22,060 bases of DNA from a virus: IMG/VR virus record IMGVR_UViG_3300011114_000089, positions 1 to 22,060 of that record. The stretch is one strand, 5' to 3'. The notes below the pieces were generated by a model that was not told where the DNA came from, ran no database searches, and was given only the letters and a program-made list of their open reading frames with translations. The position numbers and the translations under genes were made by a program. Positions 8,436-14,593 of this stretch are shown in pieces. Each line of letters begins with the position of its first letter. Position 1 is the stretch's first letter.

Positions 8436-8464
8436 ATTTTAAGTCTCATTGGGGGTAAAGACAA
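8436..8464 (-). promoter_or_regulatory. Sigma70-like promoter ahead of the second connector block
   Basis: On the minus strand TTGTCT (8464-8459) and TAAAAT (8441-8436) are separated by exactly 17 bases, matching four of six and five of six consensus bases. It lies in the 55-base gap between the endolysin stop and the adaptor GTG, giving a predicted start of transcription near 8429 and a leader of about 18 bases. It would allow adaptor, fibre, nozzle and ejection genes to be transcribed apart from the lysis genes. No experiment supports it and random matches of this quality occur. Confidence 0.45.
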
Positions 8465-8466
8465 CG

Positions 8467-8895
8467 TCAGACGAACAGCTTCGTTCCAGCCTTGTCAATT
8501 ATCAACGCTTGTCTTCTCGGCAAAATCTCTGGATGGCTTGGGACGCTTATATGCGTCCATGAGTCGAATTCCCTGATGAGTTGGTCATAGGGTAGCCCGG
8601 AGGCAATTAAAGCCCGCACAACCGCATCTGGAGGCATTCCCGGCACCCTGATGTCGGCAGCGCACCCTAGTCGGTGTTGGCTGGTGTCCTTTGACCCAAC
8701 AGAGTCATTGACTTGCTTTGACCTGAACCCGCTGTTGATCATGATCGGCTTGCCACCAAGCGCCGTTTTCACTTGCTCCAAGAACGCCGCCAGCCGAGTC
8801 AGATTTGCCAATTCTGCTTCGTTTGGGGTGTTGTCGAACTGGCGATGATTTGTCACCGTTAGCTCTTCAAGCGTGAAATGTTCAGTCAACTTCAT
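8467..8895 (-). CDS. Endolysin, peptidase M15 family (D-Ala-D-Ala carboxypeptidase / L-Ala-D-Glu endopeptidase type)
   Basis: A 142-residue zinc peptidase that would cut peptide cross-links or stems in peptidoglycan at the end of infection. The M15_3-type signature is complete: SGFRS at 55-59, SQHRLGCAAD with zinc ligands His74 and Asp81, and REFDSWTHIS with probable catalytic Glu109 and third ligand His115. The length is normal for single-domain phage M15 endolysins. There is no signal peptide or cell-wall-binding domain, so export depends on the holin encoded directly upstream, with which it shares an ATGA overlap (8892-8895). A GGAG lies about ten bases before the ATG. Expected site of action is the periplasm of a Gram-negative host. 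Whether it acts as carboxypeptidase or endopeptidase cannot be told from sequence by eye. Confidence 0.92.
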   Translation of the reverse strand: MKLTEHFTLEELTVTNHRQFDNTPNEAELANLTRLAAFLEQVKTALGGKPIMINSGFRSKQVNDSVGSKDTSQHRLGCAADIRVPGMPPDAVVRALIASGLPYDQLIREFDSWTHISVPSHPEILPRRQALIIDKAGTKLFV

Positions 8896-9278
8896 CTAGC
8901 GGCAACTCCGTTGATCTTCTCCAACGTGCGAAGGCCACCAAGCCCAAGCATCCCAAGAAGAACCGGCATCATTTCAGTCAAGTTTGCCGGAGCAAGGTCA
9001 ACCGGGTAGCCAAAACCAGTTATTGCCAACTTTGCAATCGGAAGGCCAATCCAGTTCCACGCACAAGCCGTTCCACAGACCCAGCCAATAAATGGACGCC
9101 AACCAGACACAAAAACAGACGGGTTGGCCGCTTCGACCTTGTTGATGTCAAGCTGGCCTTGGACAACCATAACGGCTGCGGCAAGTTGCTGCTTTTCCTC
9201 TTCAGACTTGTCAGGCCAGATTTTGTTGATAGCCGTATTGACCAATCCAGCTACTGAACCAAGTCCGGTGATTTCCAT
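8892..9278 (-). CDS. Holin of the 3TM / GTA-holin type
   Basis: A 128-residue protein matching the pattern of the Holin_3TMs (GTA holin) family. The N-terminal part is an amphipathic helix region rich in charged residues (WPDKSEEEKQQLAAAV), followed by the family hallmark VSGWRPFIGWVCG at about 57-69 that leads into a hydrophobic segment (about 63-90) and a second one near 103-117 (MMPVLLGMLGLGGL). It would form inner-membrane lesions that release the M15 endolysin encoded next, with a four-base stop/start overlap. AAGGCGG lies upstream of the ATG at 9278 as a ribosome binding site. Together with the preceding small membrane protein it forms a compact lysis cassette placed between fibre and adaptor genes. 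Confidence 0.88.
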   Translation of the reverse strand: MEITGLGSVAGLVNTAINKIWPDKSEEEKQQLAAAVMVVQGQLDINKVEAANPSVFVSGWRPFIGWVCGTACAWNWIGLPIAKLAITGFGYPVDLAPANLTEMMPVLLGMLGLGGLRTLEKINGVAAR

Positions 9279-9294
9279 TGTTTATCCGCCTTGT

Positions 9295-9534
9295 TTAATC
9301 ACCGATTCGGATTCGACGATCAGCTTGTTGGTCTAACCGTTCAAATATGCGCTTACAGATGTCTTTTAACTCATCAACGTCACGCCGGTAGTCTTCCTTG
9401 GCGACATAGTCACGAGGAATATCGCGGGCATCCGCATCTAAGCGCTCAATGGCACGGGTGATGTTGTTTAAAATCCATCCCCCTAAAAATGCAGCAAGGG
9501 TAACGACTGAGTTGAAGATATATTGCATTTCCAT
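9295..9534 (-). CDS. Small membrane protein with cytoplasmic or periplasmic coiled coil, lysis-associated
   Basis: A 79-residue protein with one hydrophobic segment at about residues 7-24 (FNSVVTLAAFLGGWIL) followed by a charged, helical, coiled-coil-like tail (KEDYRRDVDELKDICKRIFE). This layout is common in phage lysis cassettes, where such proteins act as holin partners (XhlA-like), antiholins or inner-membrane spanin subunits. It starts one base after the TAG of the upstream fibre gene; ATG 9534 and an in-frame ATG at 9528 are both possible and neither has a clear Shine-Dalgarno sequence. It lies 16 bases upstream of the holin. No overlapping second-frame outer-membrane spanin with a lipobox was seen, so a spanin role is less likely than a holin-accessory one. 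Confidence 0.75.
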   Translation of the reverse strand: MEMQYIFNSVVTLAAFLGGWILNNITRAIERLDADARDIPRDYVAKEDYRRDVDELKDICKRIFERLDQQADRRIRIGD

Positions 9535-9535
9535 G

Positions 9536-11707
9536 CTACTGCCAGAAGAAGAAGTTAGTGGAGTTGCCAGTGCTTGGGGTGTAGCTAATGAAGATCATGC
9601 CAGCGCCACCAACGCCACCAACACCATTGCCAGTTGATGTATTTGAACCACCGCCGCTTCCCCCCGCACCATAACCCAAAGCATTACGCCCAACACCACT
9701 AGCAGCGGCACCTCCACCAGAACCGCCACCACCACCGGCAGTGTTGGAAATATCAACGCCGGTGCCACCGTTTGCACCGTTTGCGGCAGTACCACCACCG
9801 CCTCCGCCACCCAATAAACCAGCCGTGCTTGCAGCGCCGCCACCCGTGCTAAGTGAATTGTTGCCACCTGTACCACCGGCGCTTGTGGACGCATTACCTC
9901 CAGCCGTTCCACCCCCATTACCACCGCCGCCACCGCCATTGCCTTGGGCTGCTGCATTAGTAAAACCAATGCCGCCAGCGCCGCCCGTTCCGTTAGGGCC
10001 AGCAGAGCCACCGCCACCGCCACCTGCAACCGCTGAACCAGCGGTGGTTGTAGTTGATCCAGCGCCACCAGCACCGCCCGTTTGGGAGCCAGTTCCACCA
10101 GTGCCGCCTACAGACGATGGAGTTGCAGTAGTAGAACCTCCAGCGCCCCCGGTCGCCGTTGATGCCCCAGAGTTCCACGAAGTAGTACCGCCTGTCCCGC
10201 CTGTCCCGCCGTTTGTGGCTCCAGCCGTTCCACCCGCGCCAATCGCATAAGTAATCGCGCCTGACAATGTCTGGTTGGATAGGCCGGTGTAGCCACCGCC
10301 ACCGCCGCCACCGCCCCCTGCTTTGTTTGTTGCCGACCCCGCCCTACCGCCGCCACCGCCGCCACCAGCGCCAAAGATGTAGATATTGTTGCTGGAATTG
10401 TTCCAATTAGCAGGAGTTGTCCAGCTTGTCCCGGATGCAAGTAGATACGCCGTCAGTGTTGATGCGGCAAACAATATCCCGCTGTTGTTACCGCCGTTTG
10501 TGGAATTAACACCAGAGTACCATTTATAAGGGGCTGAACCATCTGTTGCAAATGGGGTAAAGTTAATATCAGTTACATTTAAATAATCAGTTGATGTAAC
10601 CGTCCCGCCACTTGAAAGGGCAATAGTTGCTGTAGAAAACGCTGTGGAAGCAGACAAAGTTAAAACATTACCAACAGCACCAGCGGCTGTAAATCCAGCT
10701 ACAGTTGTTGTTACTCCACTATCAAGCCTAATTGACGTTGCTCCAGTTGCCGCATATGTATTGGTTATATCCAAAAAAGTAGCCGAGCTACTAAACCGTA
10801 GCTGCCCAGAACCTCCTTGATTTACAACAGCGTTAATAGTAGAAGTATTTCCGTTAATAATATGAACAGTAGTCGCAGTTCCAGTAATAGTACCTGTTCC
10901 TGTACCCGCTGTAGTGGTAAAACCCGTTGGCGCAGCATTATTAAATATAACGCTATTAGAACCGCCAGCAAGAGCTAGTGTACCGCCATTAAATGTAAGG
11001 TCTTTAGTACCCGCAGCAGTTGCAAATGTACTTGACCCACCCGATAGCGTTAGTGTTTTACCGTTAAGGTCTAACGTACCATTGGTAAGGGTTACAGCGC
11101 CCGCTGCACTTCTATTTGTTGTAACTGCCGTACTAAGCGACCAATTTCCACCTACTCCATCAAATGTAAAACTACCACTAATAATTACGCCATTTGTAGC
11201 TATTGTTTTTCCGGTCGTTGTAGCGTTAAACGTAATAACTGCGGTTGTAGTCCATACGGTTGCAGCCACTAAAGACATTGAACCACTAATAGCAAATGTT
11301 GGGCTAGTGCCATTAGCAAAAGTTACTGTACCGGCTGAGACCGTAAGGTCTAAACAAGTCAAAGCGCCAGTACAAGTTACGGTGTAGGTTGGCGGCGAAT
11401 CAAAGAACACCGAGTCAGAAGCTGTCGGCACAGATGCGCCAACAGTCCCCGCTGTCATTGTTTGCGATCCGTAAGTGCCACCAACAGAAACTACCCAGCT
11501 ATTACCTGACCCGCTTACGATTGTTCCAAGGCTAACAAACGTGCTTGAGTACACCGTCATGCCAGCTACCAAAGCTGGTGAACCTGTAGTAGTCAGTGCC
11601 GTGGCAGTGCAAGAAGCCGTAAACGACAGGCCACTTGCCGCAGACCAGTTGGTCGTCGAACTAGTATTCCAAGTCCCTGTGCCGCCTACCCAGTATCGGT
11701 TAGCCAT
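9536..11707 (-). CDS. Large tail fibre / receptor-binding protein with glycine-rich C-terminal domain
   Basis: A 723-residue protein starting MANRYWVGGTGTWNTSSTTN, an N-terminal motif frequent in phage fibre and surface proteins. Residues about 25-95 contain a common phage beta module (LVAGMTVYSS to SVGGTYGSQTMTAG). About 95-420 is Thr/Ser/Ala/Gly-rich beta repeat (TNGTLDLNGKTLTLSGG), suggestive of a beta-helix or autotransporter-like fold. WTTPANWNNSSNNIYIFGAG near 430-447 opens a Gly-rich region that runs to about 705 with runs of up to seven Gly, ending GGAGMIFISYTPSTGN and an aromatic tail FFFWQ. Similar Gly-rich domains (polyglycine-II sandwiches in S16-type adhesins) bind host surface receptors. 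The ATG has a strong AGGAG, lying three bases after the stop of the 52-residue gene. It is the last fibre gene before lysis. Receptor binding is inferred. Confidence 0.85.
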   Translation of the reverse strand: MANRYWVGGTGTWNTSSTTNWSAASGLSFTASCTATALTTTGSPALVAGMTVYSSTFVSLGTIVSGSGNSWVVSVGGTYGSQTMTAGTVGASVPTASDSVFFDSPPTYTVTCTGALTCLDLTVSAGTVTFANGTSPTFAISGSMSLVAATVWTTTAVITFNATTTGKTIATNGVIISGSFTFDGVGGNWSLSTAVTTNRSAAGAVTLTNGTLDLNGKTLTLSGGSSTFATAAGTKDLTFNGGTLALAGGSNSVIFNNAAPTGFTTTAGTGTGTITGTATTVHIINGNTSTINAVVNQGGSGQLRFSSSATFLDITNTYAATGATSIRLDSGVTTTVAGFTAAGAVGNVLTLSASTAFSTATIALSSGGTVTSTDYLNVTDINFTPFATDGSAPYKWYSGVNSTNGGNNSGILFAASTLTAYLLASGTSWTTPANWNNSSNNIYIFGAGGGGGGGRAGSATNKAGGGGGGGGGYTGLSNQTLSGAITYAIGAGGTAGATNGGTGGTGGTTSWNSGASTATGGAGGSTTATPSSVGGTGGTGSQTGGAGGAGSTTTTAGSAVAGGGGGGSAGPNGTGGAGGIGFTNAAAQGNGGGGGGNGGGTAGGNASTSAGGTGGNNSLSTGGGAASTAGLLGGGGGGGTAANGANGGTGVDISNTAGGGGGSGGGAAASGVGRNALGYGAGGSGGGSNTSTGNGVGGVGGAGMIFISYTPSTGNSTNFFFWQ
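9600..10390 (-). repeat. Glycine-codon low-complexity tract
   Basis: About 790 bases coding mainly GGC/GGT/GGA codons mixed with Ala, Thr, Ser and Asn. The plus strand appears as long runs of CCG and CCA triplets, densest at 10291-10370 and 9781-9800. The composition opens other reading frames on both strands, which explains long but meaningless ORFs there. In protein it is the Gly-rich receptor-type domain of the fibre. Confidence 0.85.
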
Positions 11708-11710
11708 TGT

Positions 11711-11869
11711 TTACTCCTGCGGTGTCGTAATAGCGGCTATCCAGTCATTTAGACGCTGCTGTTTCATGGCTTCAATTTCAGTGTCACTTGGCAACTCTTC
11801 GCCTTCAGAAAACCACAAAGCGTCTGAAAACTTACCATAGGTAGTTTGGAACTCAAAGTCGATATACAT
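11711..11869 (-). CDS. 52-residue fibre-associated protein
   Basis: A short gene read directly from the sequence: ATG at 11869, TAA at 11713-11711. The protein starts MYIDFEFQTTYGKFSDALWF and ends DWIAAITTPQE. The pattern of a short beta-like N-terminus followed by a helix containing EIEAMKQQRLNDW is of a kind I have seen repeatedly in small proteins next to phage fibre genes, though no function is established for it. It has AAGGAAAG just before the start, lies nine bases after the upstream fibre gene and three bases before the Gly-rich fibre gene, and its end supplies the AGGAG for that gene. A role as fibre chaperone or small tip subunit is a guess. Confidence 0.8.
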   Translation of the reverse strand: MYIDFEFQTTYGKFSDALWFSEGEELPSDTEIEAMKQQRLNDWIAAITTPQE

Positions 11870-11878
11870 CGTCTTTCC

Positions 11879-12865
11879 TTATGCGACAGCAACGCAGCGC
11901 CATGTAGTCGTAGCCACGTTCCACACAAATCCAATGTCAAGTCGGTTCGTGGTCACCGTAGTCGTTGGCAGAGCAACCGTCGATGCTGAGAATGACGCAC
12001 CCCAAGTGATGGCAATCGCTCCGGTGCCCGTGATTGCAATCCACAGCTTCTGGCCGTTGGTGGGCGTACCCGTTAGGTTGGTCGTAAACGAAGTAATCGC
12101 AGCAGACTGCCCCGTGATGACCATCATGTCATAGCTATCAGTGTTCAGCGTAGGCGTTGCTGAATTGGCCGTACTTGCCAGAACCCGTGGAGTGATCCGC
12201 TTGTTCGTAAATGTATCGGTGCTGGAATAGGTGGGAATAGACGCGCCAGCAAGCGTTGTAGCACCCGTGCCGCCGTTACCTATAGGTAAGGTGCCGGTAA
12301 CGCCTGTTGTCAACGGCAAGCCCGTCAAATTAGTAGCAACACCAGATGTTGGTGTTCCCAACAGAGGAGTGACAAGCGTAGGGCTTGTGGCAAAAACAGC
12401 AACTCCAGTTCCGGTTTCGTCAGTTAACGCAGCAAGTAAATTGGCCGAGCTAAATGAACCAAGTGACGTTGCATTGCCAACCGATGTGACGGCACCGGTC
12501 AGGTTGGCATTGGTGGTCACGTTACCGGCAGTCAGGCCCGCCGCCGTGCCGGTGATGTTCGTACCGACCAAGGCGGATGGAGTTCCAAGAGCAGGAGTCA
12601 CCAAAGTTGGTGAGTTGCTCAGGACAACGTTGGTTGTACCCGTGCTTGATGTAACACCAGTTCCACCATTAGCCACCGCCAGCGGACTGACCGCATTCGC
12701 AGCGGTAGCCAGTACCGCAACGGCACCCCCGCTGGTCTTGTAGAAAAGTTTTCCATCAGCAGTATTCAATGCCAATTCGCCAGCAGCAAGATTTCCTGCG
12801 GTGGGGACATTGGTCGTTGTAGCGCTGTAGTACAGCGAAATTGGGGTGTAGCCTGATTGAGCCAT
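11879..12865 (-). CDS. Tail fibre protein with internal duplications
   Basis: A 328-residue protein. I chose ATG 12865 (MAQSGYTPISLYYSATTTNV), not an in-frame ATG 30 bases upstream, because a GGAGGA lies eight bases before it and because TAATG joins it to the upstream stop. Sequence is Ala/Thr/Gly/Ser-rich. After an N-terminal module (NLAAGELALNTADGKLFYKT) come two related segments with NSPTLVTPALGTPSALVGTN and TSPTLVTPLLGTPTSGVATN, then LPIGNGGTGATTLAG, all common fibre repeats. The last ~95 residues (NGQKLWIAITGTGAIAITWG to TNRLDIGFVWNVATTTW) look like a globular beta tip often seen at the ends of phage fibre proteins. It is likely part of a trimeric fibre together with the neighbouring fibre genes; which part binds the host is not clear. 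Confidence 0.85.
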   Translation of the reverse strand: MAQSGYTPISLYYSATTTNVPTAGNLAAGELALNTADGKLFYKTSGGAVAVLATAANAVSPLAVANGGTGVTSSTGTTNVVLSNSPTLVTPALGTPSALVGTNITGTAAGLTAGNVTTNANLTGAVTSVGNATSLGSFSSANLLAALTDETGTGVAVFATSPTLVTPLLGTPTSGVATNLTGLPLTTGVTGTLPIGNGGTGATTLAGASIPTYSSTDTFTNKRITPRVLASTANSATPTLNTDSYDMMVITGQSAAITSFTTNLTGTPTNGQKLWIAITGTGAIAITWGASFSASTVALPTTTVTTNRLDIGFVWNVATTTWRCVAVA

Positions 12866-14229
12866 TAGAAAGTTCCTCCAGAAATGCCAGACCAAGTCGG
12901 TGCGCTGGCCCCTGCTGATGTTAAAACATACCCAGCCGTTCCAGCCGCAGTAACTGCATATGCTGTGCCGGTTCCGTAAATGGCACCGCCTGCTGTTGGC
13001 GCAGCCGTGCCATTTGTACCGCCGTTGGCAATTGGAAGGGTGCCAGAAACGTGCGTTGTAAGTCCAATCTTCCCATAACTTGGGGCTACCCCAACGCCGC
13101 CAGAAATCAACGCATTACCGACAGCGACATCCGCCAACTTAGCTAGATCAGTAACTGTGCTGGCGTACAGTATGTCGCCCACCGTATACGCCGTCTGTCC
13201 AGTGCCACCAAGAGAAGCCAGAACAGGGCTTGTAAGGCTAAACTGCGACCCAACAAGAGTTAGTCCTGTCCCGGCAGTGTACGAAACAAGCAGCCCATCA
13301 ACGTACTGTTTGGTTGCAAGTTGCAACGCGCTGGTAGGATTCTGCGTTACAGCAACAGACGTAAGCCCACTAAGGGTTGTAACAGTCGATCCAAGCGATG
13401 CAACGGTAGTACCTAGCGTAATGTCGGTACTAAGCATCGAAATCGTGCCAGTGGACGTTATAGTCCCTCCGGTAAGCCCTAACCCCGTGCTGATGGACGT
13501 TACGCCACTTCCAGCGGCAAATGTTTGCCAGCCAAGGCTTGTATACCCAACAAAGCTGCCGGTAGTGCTATCAAAACGCATCTCCCCGAGTGATCCAGTT
13601 GGCTGAAGTGCCGTTGACCCAACAGGCACTTTCATCGACCCCGTTCCGGGAATTACCGGATTGTCAGCAAGGCCAATCGTTGGCAGTCCACCAATTGCCG
13701 TTCCATTAGCAACGTCAATTTCGTTTGCGGTTCCTTGAATTTCCGTTGCCGCAAATGTCCCAGCCGTGTTTAACGTCAGAATACCGTTAACGCTCAATCC
13801 AGCCAGCGAAGCAACTTGGCCCGTCAGCGCGATTGTTGGATTACCAACAACGCCAGAACCGTTGGTAACGCTCAAGCCAGCACCAGAGGATGCGATTGAC
13901 CGGCCAACAATGTCGGATGATGTTGTCTTGGTTTGGATGCCAGTTGGTGAGCTATTCAGCGAAAGCAACGCCCCAGTCGTCGAGATGTTGAACAGACCTT
14001 GAGCGCCACCATCCGTTAAGACCAGACCATTGGTCACACCAACGTACCGGCTGTTTGGAAGGGTAGGCTCCTTGTTTACCGTCAAGAAGGTCTGCGTCTG
14101 CGATGGGGATGCAGAGATGGCACCAGTTGTAGTCTGTACCGTTACGCCGTTCTGAACGATAGGAACAAGCTCAGAGCCAGTGATTGTTCCAGCGGTAGGG
14201 AGTTGACTGATTGTTACTTGTGCGGACAT
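12865..14229 (-). CDS. Tail fibre protein
   Basis: A 454-residue Thr/Ser/Gly-rich protein that begins MSAQVTISQLPTAGTITGSE, an opening typical of phage fibre proteins, with SELVPIVQNGVT directly after. Further fibre marks are GSLGEMRFDSTTGSFVGYTS, the ATKQYVDG element near residue 308 that occurs as a repeat in many fibres, and SGTLPIANGGTNG, which is also found in related form in the next fibre gene. It ends SGISGGTF without a separate chaperone domain. It is joined on both sides by TAATG stop/start overlaps (14229 and 12865), so the zinc-ribbon-like protein and both fibres are probably translated as a coupled set. Assignment as a fibre is solid; whether proximal or distal is unknown. Confidence 0.82.
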   Translation of the reverse strand: MSAQVTISQLPTAGTITGSELVPIVQNGVTVQTTTGAISASPSQTQTFLTVNKEPTLPNSRYVGVTNGLVLTDGGAQGLFNISTTGALLSLNSSPTGIQTKTTSSDIVGRSIASSGAGLSVTNGSGVVGNPTIALTGQVASLAGLSVNGILTLNTAGTFAATEIQGTANEIDVANGTAIGGLPTIGLADNPVIPGTGSMKVPVGSTALQPTGSLGEMRFDSTTGSFVGYTSLGWQTFAAGSGVTSISTGLGLTGGTITSTGTISMLSTDITLGTTVASLGSTVTTLSGLTSVAVTQNPTSALQLATKQYVDGLLVSYTAGTGLTLVGSQFSLTSPVLASLGGTGQTAYTVGDILYASTVTDLAKLADVAVGNALISGGVGVAPSYGKIGLTTHVSGTLPIANGGTNGTAAPTAGGAIYGTGTAYAVTAAGTAGYVLTSAGASAPTWSGISGGTF

Positions 14230-14591
14230 TATTGACCCTGATCGTTAGTTGGAGGGCTTGGCGCGATCTGGTCTTTGTTCCCCGTCTGTGTCGGCGTCTG
14301 CGTGTTCTGCTCCGTCGAAATCTGGAACTCGCTAGTCCCGCCAGTCATAAGGAAGTCGTCAGAAGCAGCTATGTTTGCATCTGGCCTTGGAAACCGAATC
14401 GTTATCTTTTCGGTTTTCCTAGCAGCCAAACGGTATGGATCAAGCTGATCAGCGCACCCAGTATTGCACACCCGCAAACCGGGAAAATTTGGATCATTCC
14501 GCATGACAGCGTGCGGATACTTCATCTTGCACCTATCGCAAATTGCGATGGCTATGTCGGAATATCCAAGTGTGTCGAGGAAGACCGGCAT
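14229..14591 (-). CDS. Four-cysteine zinc-ribbon-like protein in the tail operon
   Basis: A 120-residue protein with Cys18-x2-Cys21 (CDRC) and Cys42-x3-Cys46 (CNTGC), spaced by about 20 residues, as in small zinc ribbons. The second pair lies in FPGLRVCNTGCADQLDPYRL, a motif I associate with a recurrent small phage protein found next to adaptor and fibre genes. The remaining 60 residues are Thr/Gln/Asn/Pro-rich and probably disordered (TQTPTQTGNKDQIAPSPPTN). It starts two bases after the adaptor-like gene stop and overlaps the fibre gene by TAATG. Whether it enters the virion or helps assembly is unknown. Zinc binding is inferred from cysteine spacing only. Confidence 0.8.
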   Translation of the reverse strand: MPVFLDTLGYSDIAIAICDRCKMKYPHAVMRNDPNFPGLRVCNTGCADQLDPYRLAARKTEKITIRFPRPDANIAASDDFLMTGGTSEFQISTEQNTQTPTQTGNKDQIAPSPPTNDQGQ

Positions 14592-14593
14592 GG

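Noticed and set aside
8408-8449. 13-codon mini-frame (ATG 8449) ending on the adaptor GTG
   Set aside because: It overlaps the start in a coupling-like way, but has no Shine-Dalgarno sequence and would begin upstream of the predicted transcript start, so it is probably chance.
9295-9534. Overlapping spanin pair
   Set aside because: The 79-residue protein could pass as an inner-membrane spanin, but I found no embedded or adjacent frame with a signal peptide and lipobox.
9741-10250. Plus-strand proline-rich frame of 169 codons
   Set aside because: It is the antisense of the glycine codons in the fibre gene; composition bias removes stop codons.
9595-10440. Minus-strand frames of 167 and 110 codons in the glycine-rich region
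   Set aside because: Other frames of the same low-complexity tract, fully inside the 723-residue gene, without their own start signals.
12866-12895. Upstream start (ATG 12895) for the second fibre gene
   Set aside because: The added ten residues are the other frame of the upstream gene's end; ATG 12865 has a GGAGGA at good spacing.
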